Assembly: GCA_001687465.1 (NCBI GenBank)
Contig: LVLI01000539.1
Coordinates: 1 to 19,592 of the forward strand
DNA length: 19,592 nucleotides
Direction: 5' to 3'
Origin: Halocafeteria seosinensis
Taxonomy: Eukaryota; Sar; Bigyra; Bicosoecida
Below the pieces are notes generated by a model. That model saw only the letters and a program-made list of their open reading frames with translations. It did not search any database and was not told where the DNA came from. Shown one piece after another: positions 9,722-19,060 of this stretch. Position 1 is the stretch's first letter. Each line of letters opens with the position of its first letter. Made by a program: the position numbers and the translations under genes.

Positions 9722-12363
9722 TTAAGGTAAATCAAAGGCAGGATTTTCACTGAATGGGTATATTTTCACCATATCTTTGGGGCTCTTGCCGTCCTGTACA
9801 TCCTCGTCGGTTTTGACCAAATGAAAATCCTTGAGGAAGCATACAAAAAACCGCACCTGGTTTCTTTTTCTTATGTCACCTCCAAGACTGTGGCATAACT
9901 TGATATGGTGCAGATTCTCGGCTTTACAGATGAAATGAACGGGAGTATCTCCAACCTGTAAGCGCACGGAGGATGCAATAGGTGTTATTTGGCAGTGGTT
10001 ACTGCCCAAGATTTTACGAACCGCATTGCAGCAATTGAGGTCTTTGGAAAACTCTTGCCTCTGCAGCAGAAAGTCGAGTAATAGCTCATTTCCACTTTTT
10101 GCGACTACGTGAAGTGGGGTCATCCCTTCCTGCCAAACGTCCGTGAGGTACCGCATGGTACTACTGGGGCAATTAACACAGTGCTCCCACCTTGTCTTTT
10201 GCATTCGCGTCCGCTCCTGCTTCCAAATGATGGGTGACTATCGATATGTGTCCGCGACCCGCTGCCAGATGCAATGGTGTCTCTCCGTTCTGAAGGGCAT
10301 CGAATGCAAGAACGTCAAGGTGAAACATATCCAAGAGAAATAAGAAGGATTCTCACGAGGTCTACTGTGTTAACTTGTGCATGGAATCTCAGCAATTATA
10401 TGACAAGCCGCTCGTCCCCATGTCTTACCGCTTGGTGAAGGACTGGGATGCTCTTCTGCAGAAATGCATACCCCATGAAGAAGATGGAACATATCGCATT
10501 AGGCATTCTCTAAAAATGAAATTTTGGAGGCTTCATCGCCCAAGGTGTATGAACCTACCTCGTTTTTCACATTGAAATTGGCTCCAAGAAGGCCACAGAT
10601 TTCGACGATCGACGCTGAAATCTTGCCAGAATTGCATATTAAATGAACTGGCGTATTGCCTTCCTGTAAAGGACCCAGGAGCACCGCTTTAGTTAGGCAA
10701 ATGCACATGCCACATTCTTGGTACTCACGATGTTGCGGCAGTCAAGATCTCTTCCAACGCACTTCCACTTCAAAAGGCACCGGATCATTGCGATATTTTG
10801 AGCATTTACCGCAATGTGCAGAGGAGTCATTCCATCCTGCTAACACTTCACCTCAGTCCTGTTTTTGGAGTAGTACTTTCCTTGTCGTCTTACCTTATCT
10901 TGGACGCTACTAAGGGCTTCCGATCGTAGAAGGACGGTAACTACACGAGTGTGTCCACACTCCGTAGCAAGATGAAGTGGAGTTTGCCGAGCCTACATCA
11001 CTCAACTCAATAGTGCTTGCTTGTGATCGCAATTCAGTACAGGTCCTAACGCTCAGTTTCTTACCGTGTTTTCAGCATTTACCTCCGCACCATGCCGCAG
11101 TAACAATTTGACAAGCTTTTGGTCACCAAATTTGGCCGCTTCGTGCAGGGCGGTACCTTCTTCCTGGAAGACTAACAGAGCTATCAAGATTGTCACGCCA
11201 TATTGAGGCGTAGAATATCTGCTCACATTGCTCCTGATATTGGGGTCTCCGCCATAACTTAGAAGAAGATACCCGATTTTATAATGGGTCGCCATATGTA
11301 GCGGTGTGTTGCCAGCCTGCTAACGCCAGTAGCGTATCGGTCCAGTCACTATGAGCTAGCGATATTCAAGATCGCTCTTTGTGGAACTTAACGTACGTCG
11401 TTCTTCAAATTCACGCTTGCAGCACCTGCAAGAAGTGTTTGCACGACGTCGTAATTCCCATAGAGTGTGGCGTAGTGTAACGGCACATCGCCCACCTGCG
11501 TTGGTCATTGGCAGGTTTGAATCTATGCTAGAATATTTGGCTGCATACGAACTTTATTCACTGTATCCAACGAAACCCCGAATAGTCCGGACAACCGGAT
11601 TAACTCGCGCACCACGCTTACGGAGCCCCATTCGACACGCGTAATGTAAGGGGGTGTCCCGCCTGCAGTGTATCCTAGATACAACCGTGTGTTGCCGTTC
11701 GCTATCTAGACCTCGGAGATACTTACGTCGTCCGCAATATTAACTGGAAACCCGAACTCTTCCACGAGGCGCGTTACTATCGTTGCAGCGGGTGTGTCAG
11801 TAACTCCGTGTTCTCCATAAGAGTGCCCGTAGCAGCAGGCCAAATCCGTGCCTGCACTGTCATCCGACATTTGCATAACTTCGTCTTCGTCTTCGTTCCC
11901 TGAATCCGTGTCCCCAGAAAAACGATATGTTGGCACTGGTTTCCGAATCGGCGTCATCTTCAACATCCTCATTACCCCAATGCATGTAACTGTCTCCTAA
12001 GTCTTCATCTTCTTCCTCATCACTGGTGTCCTCATCGGACAAGTCTTCCGAAAATGTTAAATCGTCGCCAACCTCTGCGGCTAAGTGAAGCAAGCTCGCT
12101 CCCGGATCGCCTTCCGAGTCCGAGTCTTGCCATTCACCCCAATCACGTAGCCGAAGAACGCTCAGACCACCAGGAAGTGAAGTCCAAGGGGGAACACACA
12201 ACCGGTCCAACAAATCATTTGCCTTGGCGGCACCATCAGGACTGTATTCATCCAGTAGAGCAACAAGTTTAAGACAGTCTCCAGGGGCTCCCGAGTGCCT
12301 CCATCCGAATGTATTTTCAGCCCATTGCAGATAAACTTTGTACACATGCCTACAGTTACTCAT
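9722..12363 (-). CDS. Ankyrin-repeat paralogue, 13 exons, damaged (probable pseudogene or exon-skipping gene)
   Basis: Exons in order: 12363-11727, 11662-11553, 11495-11397, 11316-11227, 11163-11065, 10992-10894, 10836-10729, 10663-10559, 10455-10357, 10289-10191, 10129-10022, 9955-9857, 9793-9722. Introns are 57-103 bases with GT/AG ends. It matches the gene at 4636 exon for exon: N-terminal domain with VYKVYLQW, LPGGLS and DPGASLLHLAA, an acidic insert, a 30-residue repeat in exon 4, and a tail with VKIYPFSENP. Exons 9-12 repeat exons 5-8 (33, 33, 36, 33 against 33, 33, 36, 35 residues; DLNCCNA matches DLDCRNI, TPVHFIC matches TPVHLIC), so a four-exon block was duplicated. Exon 1 changes frame, exon 2 has two indels and exon 9 has an internal TAA. 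Because introns are phase 0, a transcript skipping exons 2 and 9 and removing a 76-base piece of exon 1 would be open for about 512 codons. Start 12363 (MSNCRHVYKVY) is set by paralogue alignment. Confidence 0.75.
10357..10455 (-). other. Ankyrin exon 9 with in-frame stop
   Basis: The exon has intact splice sites (CTGCAG before it, GTGAGA after it), a normal 99-base length and an ankyrin frame starting KSIPVLHQAVRHGDERLVI. The next codon is TAA (10398-10396), at a second-helix position usually held by Lys or Gln. The rest, LLRFHAQVN, stays in frame. Skipping the exon keeps the reading frame. Confidence 0.85.
11553..11662 (-). other. Ankyrin exon 2 with frame-breaking indels
   Basis: The exon is 110 bases where the intact paralogue has 111. 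Against it, two bases are missing right after the acceptor and one is extra between the TPLHYAC codons and the SVVREL codons. The two halves of the repeat (DTPLHYACRMG and SVSVVRELIRL) therefore lie in different frames, and neither follows from exon 1 in phase 0. Confidence 0.75.
11900..11975 (-). other. Optional 76-base intron or frameshift site in exon 1 of the ankyrin paralogue
   Basis: The frame from the start codon runs to a TGA at 11860, while the acidic insert and the end of exon 1 continue in another frame. Either one extra base lies in the TTTTT run near 11922, or the segment 11975-11900 is an intron: it starts GTAATG, has a TTTTTCT pyrimidine patch and ends GATTCAG, and its removal joins HWG to NEDEDE in frame. 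The intact paralogue shows no intron here. Confidence 0.55.
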
Positions 12364-13015
12364 TCTGAAGGTTGCGATCCAAACCCCAACTCTAAACAAT
12401 CACGGACACGAAGATATTGCGATTTAGGTGTAATCAACATGAACACTGGGTTACTAACTGATTAACACTGTGCTGTGTAAGTTGATGCAACAGAAAGCTG
12501 TCGATAAGAGATTACCACAATTAGTAACCTTCTCCCAGGTGCCTCTTCAGTCAGTGTCTACCGAGCCTTTGTCTATCAAACGAAGTTCAGTGAAGTTGCT
12601 AAAATCAGGGAACCGTTAGCGACTGTTGCCAGCTTTTTCTCTCACTGAAGCTAGATGTACTCTGCAGCAATTCTGTACTATATACCATTCGCAAAGAAAA
12701 AGGGGATACTGGTTGGACTACTGCTCCATAACTTTCTACTGAAGTTTTACACGACAAACTCTTCGTCCACTCGTACTTGACGACCATAATGTTGTCATCT
12801 GCTCAAAGGACACGAACCCAATTCTATAGTCCTCCCATCTGGCACCGGCCCTTACCCAGTGAGACTGTAGTTGAGGGGATGATTGGCTGTTTCTCTGAGG
12901 TCGTCGAGCGGAGTTAGCGTACCGCAATGTAAGGGATTAATAGAGGTTGCTTGGTCGAAATTTCGTTTTTCAGTAAAGTGGAAGTTCAACAACGAGATTC
13001 AAGAGAGATTGCATT
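12364..13015. other. Intergenic region upstream of the minus-strand ankyrin gene
   Basis: This should hold the promoter of the ankyrin gene that begins at 12363. Only short frames are present (60-80 codons on either strand) with no recognisable domain. I see no RNA gene or repeat. Confidence 0.45.
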
Positions 13016-13552
13016 GTGGATCTCGTGTTCCACATACGGAATGGTTTCCGACACCGTACCGTGGTAGTAGATACCGAGGTGACGGTCACTGGAGAGTCAA
13101 ACAGCTTCTTTCGTATTGCAGCTGAAACCGTTCTTGGCTTAGATGTTATGGTCTGGCCTACAAGATCGGCACTCCAGCTATATAATACCTACACACTGCA
13201 CTGTATATTAAGTGCCGTGCTCCTAGCATATCAGACTGCGATGTATCTGATCTACCCTTTCAGAACACATCCTAAACTGACATCCCAGGACATTGCGACA
13301 TTCATCGGGTTTGTACAACGAAACACGCAGAACATTCACCATGAAGAATTGCACGCACCCAACACCATCGAGAAGACTTTCCAACGGTTTAAGTTACTTC
13401 AAGGGCAACTGAGACTGTCTCGAGGTGAACTGCTCTATGGTTGTTATGCTTCCTCCTCGATTAGTCCGAATCTAATACGCACACGAGCAGATAATGCAGA
13501 ACTCATTATGAGGATACCCTATCAATGCAGTGATCACGACACGTGGTGGTAA
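13016..13552 (+). other. Open frame of uncertain status, 178 codons
   Basis: The frame is open from 12977 to the TAA at 13550-13552. The first codon able to act as a weak start is GTG at 13016, and the first ATG is at 13148. The translated composition is protein-like in parts (a VVVDTEVTVTGESNSFFRIA stretch, a hydrophobic LHCILSAVLLAYQTAMYLIY segment). A possible acceptor (TTTTTCAG) ends at 12973. No family is recognised. It may be an exon, a relic or chance. Confidence 0.2.
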
Positions 13553-14061
13553 ATTGTCTAAATTGTCGCTAAGGGGTCTACGATGAACGCGAAATACGGC
13601 TTTTGTTGGAGGAGGCACAATAGCCGCACTAACCTGCACTTTAGTTTGATAGTGATGAATCGTGTCCACTGTGAAGGAGGAACTCAAGCTGTTGCTTCCC
13701 TTAGCCCAATTTGCTGCATGAGACAATTCCCCGATCCAGATGTTAGGACCAGACGGAAATACACTTCGGTGTTGTAGTCAGGGACTATGGCGTAGAGACT
13801 TGCACGCTGGAGATACCAACAAAACTATTCCCCAGAGTTCCATTGCGAAACAAAGAGACATAATAAAAATAAAAAGTTGGAATGGGTTTGGACTCGCCCA
13901 TCGCCAGATACTTGTGAAGTTGAAGTTGTATGCACCTGTCCTGAATGCAAGGTATAAGAAGTTTGTTTCGTCCCTTCCCTCTCGTCAGCACAAGTCCTGC
14001 TGCGAGTTTGCTCATGGTCAGCGGTGGGGGACGATAGCAAGATAGTACGCCGCGTGGTGGA
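13553..14061. other. Intergenic region
   Basis: This precedes the gene at 14062 and presumably holds its promoter. An A-rich stretch (ATAATAAAAATAAAAAG) lies near 13860. Short frames on both strands overlap each other and look like chance. Confidence 0.45.
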
Positions 14062-14691
14062 ATGAATGGGATGGCCTCTTCGATGTCGCAACTAGATAGT
14101 GATATTCAAGCATTCACCACCAGTATTCTATCACGCCCCGATGATGAATTCGTGAATCCTCATGATTTGCTAAAGTTGATACGCTGGCATCAAGAGCCCC
14201 CCGAGCAGCGGCTACGTATGCTTCATGAAGCGCAACGACGGACGCATCGCGCAGTTTTCTTGACTCATCAGAGATCTTTCTACACGACGCGATTTCACTA
14301 TGATTGGTTCGTGTTCCCGATGTTCGTACCTCGTGAATGGAATTGGGTCTCAAGGAATTATGACTGCTCGGTTACACTGGAAGACGGAAGGCAGTTGGTG
14401 GACATAGGGAACTTCCTTGAAGTATATTTGGATTCGATTCACCGGTACCTATCTGCAGTCGAGAAGTATGGCTGGAATGACTACCCAGTTCGGTACTCAA
14501 AGATGACCCACTCTCTCGGACTGTTTCTTCAGGTTCTGCACTCCTTGAGGGAGGAGAAAAAGGAAGCATTGGAGAAACTGAAAGTTCTTGGTGGCCAAGC
14601 ATTGACGTTTGCTCAAAATCATCTTGTGGAGAGATATCCTGACTACTCTCTACTTCATTCGGGTCTCGCGTTAATTCGAAGCAATAAATAA
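14062..14691 (+). CDS. Unrecognised 209-residue protein
   Basis: This single-exon frame starts ATG AAT GGG ATG and ends in TAA. The composition is that of a soluble, mostly helical protein: a charged N-terminal helix region (LLKLIRWHQEPPEQRLRM), an aromatic core HYDWFVFPMFVPREWNW at about residues 79-95, then VDIGNFLEVYLDSIHRYLSA and a Lys/Glu-rich helix. There is no signal peptide or membrane span. The pattern of a DWFVFP strand followed by FLxxYLxSI is faintly like bacterial hypothetical proteins with a DWWxFP motif, but I do not assign a family. Methionines at residues 1, 4 and 8 make the exact start uncertain. Its 3' end faces the RING/kinase gene with only 167 bases between them. Confidence 0.75.
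   Translation: MNGMASSMSQLDSDIQAFTTSILSRPDDEFVNPHDLLKLIRWHQEPPEQRLRMLHEAQRRTHRAVFLTHQRSFYTTRFHYDWFVFPMFVPREWNWVSRNYDCSVTLEDGRQLVDIGNFLEVYLDSIHRYLSAVEKYGWNDYPVRYSKMTHSLGLFLQVLHSLREEKKEALEKLKVLGGQALTFAQNHLVERYPDYSLLHSGLALIRSNK
14683..14688 (+). terminator. AATAAA polyadenylation signal overlapping the stop codon
   Basis: The last codons are AGC AAT AAA TAA, so a consensus AATAAA ends at the base before the stop codon. If used, the 3' UTR would be very short, which suits the tight convergent spacing to the gene ending at 14859. Protists do not always use this signal. Confidence 0.35.
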
Positions 14692-14858
14692 GGTAGCATT
14701 GGCACGCTTCATCGCTGGCTGACGTAATTTCACAACATAAGATCGATGTTTAATGTACAATGTATGACACCACCACCTAGTGGAGTTGCAGCTACCGCCA
14801 CCAGAAATGCCAACCATCGAGTCGCCAAGATTTTCGTTCCAGACTTGCGTTTGGCTTC

Positions 14859-17463
14859 CTATACCGGTTTGTCAAATTGCACACCAAAGTCCGTAATGTC
14901 TCGGGTAGGTAATGGATTCGACTTGACTTGTAATACCTGCTTGCCAGAGCGGTCACTGTTGATAGGAGCTAGGGCAGATCCGCCTGGCCGAAGGCACTGC
15001 ACCACTTTAGCAGGTAAACTGTCAATAGCCCCGCACACAATGAATGCGTCAACTCGATTTTCTTGCTTCTTTAGAACTGCGACGATTGCATCCCAGTTGT
15101 CGATAGTGGATACGCGTTGCCACCGCATATTGTGGAAAAGAGGAGTTGGGACATAACTGTAGCACCGCTCTTTACAACATTTGAGAGCTTCTTCACTTCC
15201 CGAAATCGTTGTCACTGTTCCGTGTAATCCAAGAAGTTGAGCCACCAATGCTTGCGTATAGCCGCCCTTGGCGCCCAACAAAACCGCATTACTTCCCGCT
15301 ACCAGGTGCACCAGGCTAAGCTGCGCCAGTAGCACTTGCACGGCACTCTCGTTTGTCCATTGAGTGGCTGGCATTGGAATAGAATATGAATAGGCCACCT
15401 GCAGCGATAGCCGCCCTTGTTCGGTCAATCGCCCATCTGGATGCAGATGCTCACCGCTGATACTGCCATCAGCGCTTGAGGCGAGCTGGGACAGAGCTTC
15501 ATCGCTGCGCCCAAACTTATGCCGAGGCACGCACTTTGTCGCACGGAGCAGAGGACGATGAAATAGGTGTCTGAAGCTTGATGATTGCTCCAGGTTTGTG
15601 ACCATTTTCTCTCGAAGTGTTTTGGCCATTTCAGGCTCGTCTACCTCCCAAGCAACTTCCGCACTGGGCACGGGAAACATGCTTTCAGACACTACCAAGG
15701 CTTGCTCCTCTATGGTAGTTTCCTCGTGAACAGGCGATGATACGAAGTCTTCCGAATATGCTTGGTGTTGATCGTACAGAAAAATTTCCATAGTTTTTTT
15801 CATCTCATCTAGAGAAGGTCTTTCAGCTTCGTCCGTCTTCCAGGCCCTAGTAATAAAATCGGAAATGGAATGAGGAATGGCTGTTGGAACGGAAGGGCGC
15901 TTGCCTGAGATCACTGCATGCATTACTTGCATCAGTGAGTGTTCAGGAAAGATATCTTGGCCCGAAAACAACTCATACATCAGCACTCCCAAGCTGAAGA
16001 TATCAGCTGCAGTTGAAAAAGGCTTCTGTGGCTGTAGAAGTTCTGGAGCTGTGTACTTGGGGATACCGACCATTCTAGAAGCGACATTTAAAGTCTGAAG
16101 GATTTTACTAACTCCGAAGTCAGCAACGACTGCTTTGTAAAAGCGTTGTCCTTGGTCCATATTAGGAATGATTAACACATTCTCTGGTTTCAGGTCTCGG
16201 TGCACGATCCTCTTAGAATGTAGGTACCTTAATGCTCCAACCACATCCCAGCAAATTCCCATTTTCTCTTTAATCGATAGATCAATGACTTCGCTGAATA
16301 ACTTCCGTAAATTGCCATGCTCAAAGTACTCCATCACCATTCCGAGAGAATTCCGAGACAGTTGCGTCAAACCATATATTCGCGCAATATTGGGATGGTG
16401 AAGCCCGATGATGAGAGCTGCTTCGTCTTTCAGCTCTTTGATTGTGGATGAATCAAGAGGGGCATTGACCACTTTGACTGCTACTGGCTGTCCATACCAT
16501 TCTCCGCGGTGGATGGCGGCTTGAGCGCCCAACATAAAAGGAGTCTCTTCCAATTTGAACTCGTACGGATCTATCATTGGGATTTTCTGTCTCATTCTGC
16601 CGTACGCTCGAAGAGCATCGATCAATGCTCTGTTTTCAATCGGTTGCCGTAGCACATCACAACGACACATTGGGCAGGTCGAAGAGATTGCTCTGGCACA
16701 TCGTCTGCAGAAGCTATGTCCGTGACCGCACACAATCATCGGACGTCGGTCGCCAGGTTCCACCTTGTACCGCTCCCAGCAAATACAACAAATAACTTCG
16801 TTGGATCCTTGATCAGAAATCGTCGTGCTTGTGCTGTCTTGTTCTTCCAAAGGGTATCCCTGGGCTCCAGTATCAGGAGGACGTTCCTCGATTTCAACTT
16901 CGGCTTCCTCAGCATCCAAAACATGCAGTGCGTTTTCATTGCGACAACGGTCCCTCGGAAGAAAACCACTCTGTAAAATTGCAACAGTGATAAAATATTG
17001 TTGTTGGTGAGAGCAGCAATTTTGTCAGACGTACCTCGTCAAGTGCATTTACATCAGCGTTGTACTCATGCACGAGAACCCTAACCAATTCTTCGGCCGC
17101 ATGGTCGGTACTGGAAGCTGCACAGTGCAGGGGCGTCCACTTCCCGGTCTGAATACACATAGTATGAGAGTGGCTAACTACGTATTCAAGCGTCATGAAA
17201 GTGATACTTACCTGTGGCTCCGGTGCATTTACATCGACTGAATATGCTTCCAGCATTCGCCTCACCAAATTTACATTACCCACATGAATGGCGAGATGCA
17301 AAGGCGTCGAAACAGTATCTCGCAATACTTGGACTTCAACATTAGTTAAAGACGCATTTCGAGGTAAAATAGCCTCTATTCGCTCAAGATCACGCTTTTT
17401 GCAGGCTCGTTTGATCCCCCGAGAATCGTCTTCCGACAGCCGCACGGCTTGCGGTCGACTCAT
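14859..17463 (-). CDS. Ankyrin / RING / TKL kinase / PCMT-like fusion protein
   Basis: Exons 17463-17212, 17148-17035 and 16970-14859; both introns (63 and 64 bases) are phase 0. The protein is 825 residues. Exon 1 ends with an ankyrin repeat (STPLHLAIHVGN), exon 2 is one repeat (WTPLHCAASS) and exon 3 opens with a partial one (NENALHVLD). A C3HC4 RING follows at 183-224 (CxxC, CGH, CRRC, CPMC), typical of ubiquitin E3 ligases. A kinase domain at about 256-520 keeps the key residues: Lys288 in AVKV, Glu305, HRDLKPEN from 379, DFG at 406-408 and APE at 430-432; its style is tyrosine-kinase-like. The glycine loop is loose (LGAQAAIHRG). Residues about 630-825 resemble protein-L-isoaspartate methyltransferase, with LLGAKGGYTQAL at motif I, CGAIDSLP and LRPGG, but the SAM-binding acids look lost. 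The start at 17463 is the first ATG of an open exon. Exon 3 alone has no early ATG, which supports the spliced model. Confidence 0.9.
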
Positions 17464-17583
17464 CGCTGTCAGTTAGCTGCTTTGTCAAGTGTAGTAGCCG
17501 ATTTTTCCAATCCAGAAACGCTTATTCACAACAAAGAATAAATATTTCCCAGATAATACCAGGTAGGTTATGCCCCTGTTCGG

Positions 17584-17617
17584 CTGCGATCGCAGACATT
17601 TGCGACCTTGATCGCAA
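17584..17617. repeat. Palindrome CTGCGATCGCAG and adjacent inverted repeat
   Basis: A 12-base perfect palindrome lies at 17584-17595. Just after it, TTGCGA (17600-17605) and TCGCAA (17612-17617) form a second inverted pair around a six-base loop. It lies about 120 bases upstream of the RING/kinase start, so it could be a dimeric factor site. Confidence 0.4.
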
Positions 17618-18226
17618 GCTTCTACCCTTTGCTAGTCACCGATCGAAACTTCGCGTCCAAGTGCCCAGCTCTACATTATACATACAGTATACTGACCATG
17701 TACATATTCATGTGCGTGACTCAACCAGCATTGGTTCCATACAAACCACAGAAACCAGACGGACATACTGTGGGTACCTACCGGTATTTGCGCTTCATTG
17801 TACCCCATACTGGTAAATGTCGCTTATGGTATTTTCTATTCTGACGTTTGCACATAAAGTAGCTGGTGTACTCCTTTGGCACTCTTGGACATGGGCCAAC
17901 CGTTCATCCAAGCTATCAGCATTCGTTCTTATGCCCATCTGTTCAGTCAAAACATTACATTGTGTGTATTGATGCCATCGAAGTCGCCAGTGGAGCGCGC
18001 ATATCCCCCAATAGTTCATACTTTGGGTACCTATGGTTCGCGGTTTTGTATACACACAGTCCATAAATATATGTCATAATTCCTGTCAATTTCATTAGCA
18101 ATGTAGAACGCTGCCCAAACGTTACGTCTGATAGGTTGAAGCGTTCCGCTCAGGGTGGAAGCGCCATGACAACTGGGCTGAAAGACTGAGCCCAATGTGC
18201 CCCGTAGCTGCCGTAAATAGCTATCA

Positions 18227-18249
18227 TTTGCGATGATTCTCATCGCAAA
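18227..18249. repeat. 10-bp perfect hairpin
   Basis: TTTGCGATGA and TCATCGCAAA form a perfect 10-bp stem around a TTC loop. No T-run or gene context gives it a role. It shares the TTGCGA core with the inverted repeats near 17600. Confidence 0.45.
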
Positions 18250-18847
18250 ATTATTGATCACCATGCCCTAGATGAGTCCACGTATAAGTACATTCTATAT
18301 GGATCTGTCATGAAATTTGGAATAGGTTTGAGTTATCCCTAGGTACGGAGGATGTGTTATGCTGCGGTATTGCCGGCTGTGCAGAGGTTAGGGCGACAGT
18401 AGATGGTAGATCTGCTGGAATTTTCGATTGGGAAGCCAAGAACACAGGCATTTGATACACTAAGCTAATTGAAACTCAGGAGACACAGAGGGGTTGAGCA
18501 TGGGCTTAATTCCCCTTTAGTTCCTCTCGTTTTAACGAATAGCATAGCATAGCCACTATTTTGTGCACTCAGTAGCGATGTGAATCCAAAACAGCCACTC
18601 GGTGTTAGGAAAGTGAAGTCCACAGGTAGCTTCTTGTTTATGACGATGGATGCCTTAGTCCTCTCTCAAATCCTCAATAAACTCCTAGGCGTGCTTCTAC
18701 CGGGGTACTGGAAAGAGACCTTCAATAGGTATGCGCCGAAAGCATCTCTGTACATATGTCACATTGCGTCAGCGACGTACCCAGTGCGAGGATGTAGCCC
18801 CAAATATGAGTTAGGTAATTGCACACAACCCTCATTAAACAGTTACT

Positions 18848-19060
18848 TCAAATTTGCCAAGAGAAGTCTGTAATCGTTCGTTGGTGGCAGTGATTCACAA
18901 TCAGCATCTCCAAATTAGACAAATACCGAAAGCCAGAAGGTGTAATTGTTGACTGATTGAATTCACTCACACGCAGGAACGTCAATTCGCCATGCGCTTA
19001 AACGCAGAATCTGTGATTGTTGACCGGTTGCAGGATTCCATAAGTGTCGAAATGCAGGAT
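18848..19060 (-). pseudogene. Decayed downstream units of the LRR array
   Basis: Past the TAG at 19063-19061, LRR codons continue on the minus strand in shifted frames: DPAFRHL at 19061-19041, then CNRSTITDSAFKRM at 19032-18991, then LTFLRVSEFNQSTITPSGFR and HCHQRTITDFSW in the original frame, up to a TGA at 18850-18848. At least one indel and a partial unit deletion separate the pieces. An unrecognised intron could also bring the last segment back into frame. Confidence 0.7.

Larger units (their letters stand above)
17464..18847. other. Gene-poor intergenic region
   Basis: These 1.4 kb hold the promoter of the RING/kinase gene at the left end. The rest has only short overlapping frames (under 100 codons) without recognisable content. 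Small inverted repeats are listed separately. I see no tRNA-like fold. Confidence 0.5.

Noticed and set aside
10357-10455. TAA reassigned to an amino acid (alternative genetic code)
   Set aside because: TAA ends the intact ankyrin gene, the paralogue and the 14062 gene at alignment-supported positions, so it is a normal stop here.
12883-13125. 80-codon frame with basic and aromatic residues
   Set aside because: It overlaps the longer uncertain frame at 13016 in another frame and shows no motif.
14859-16919. RING/kinase protein starting within exon 3 around 16919
   Set aside because: The codon there is TTG. Upstream exons with good splice sites join in phase 0 and supply an ATG and ankyrin repeats.
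17584-17595. GCGATCGC as a cyanobacterial HIP1-type element
   Set aside because: It occurs once in clearly eukaryotic, intron-containing DNA, so a single palindrome has no such meaning.
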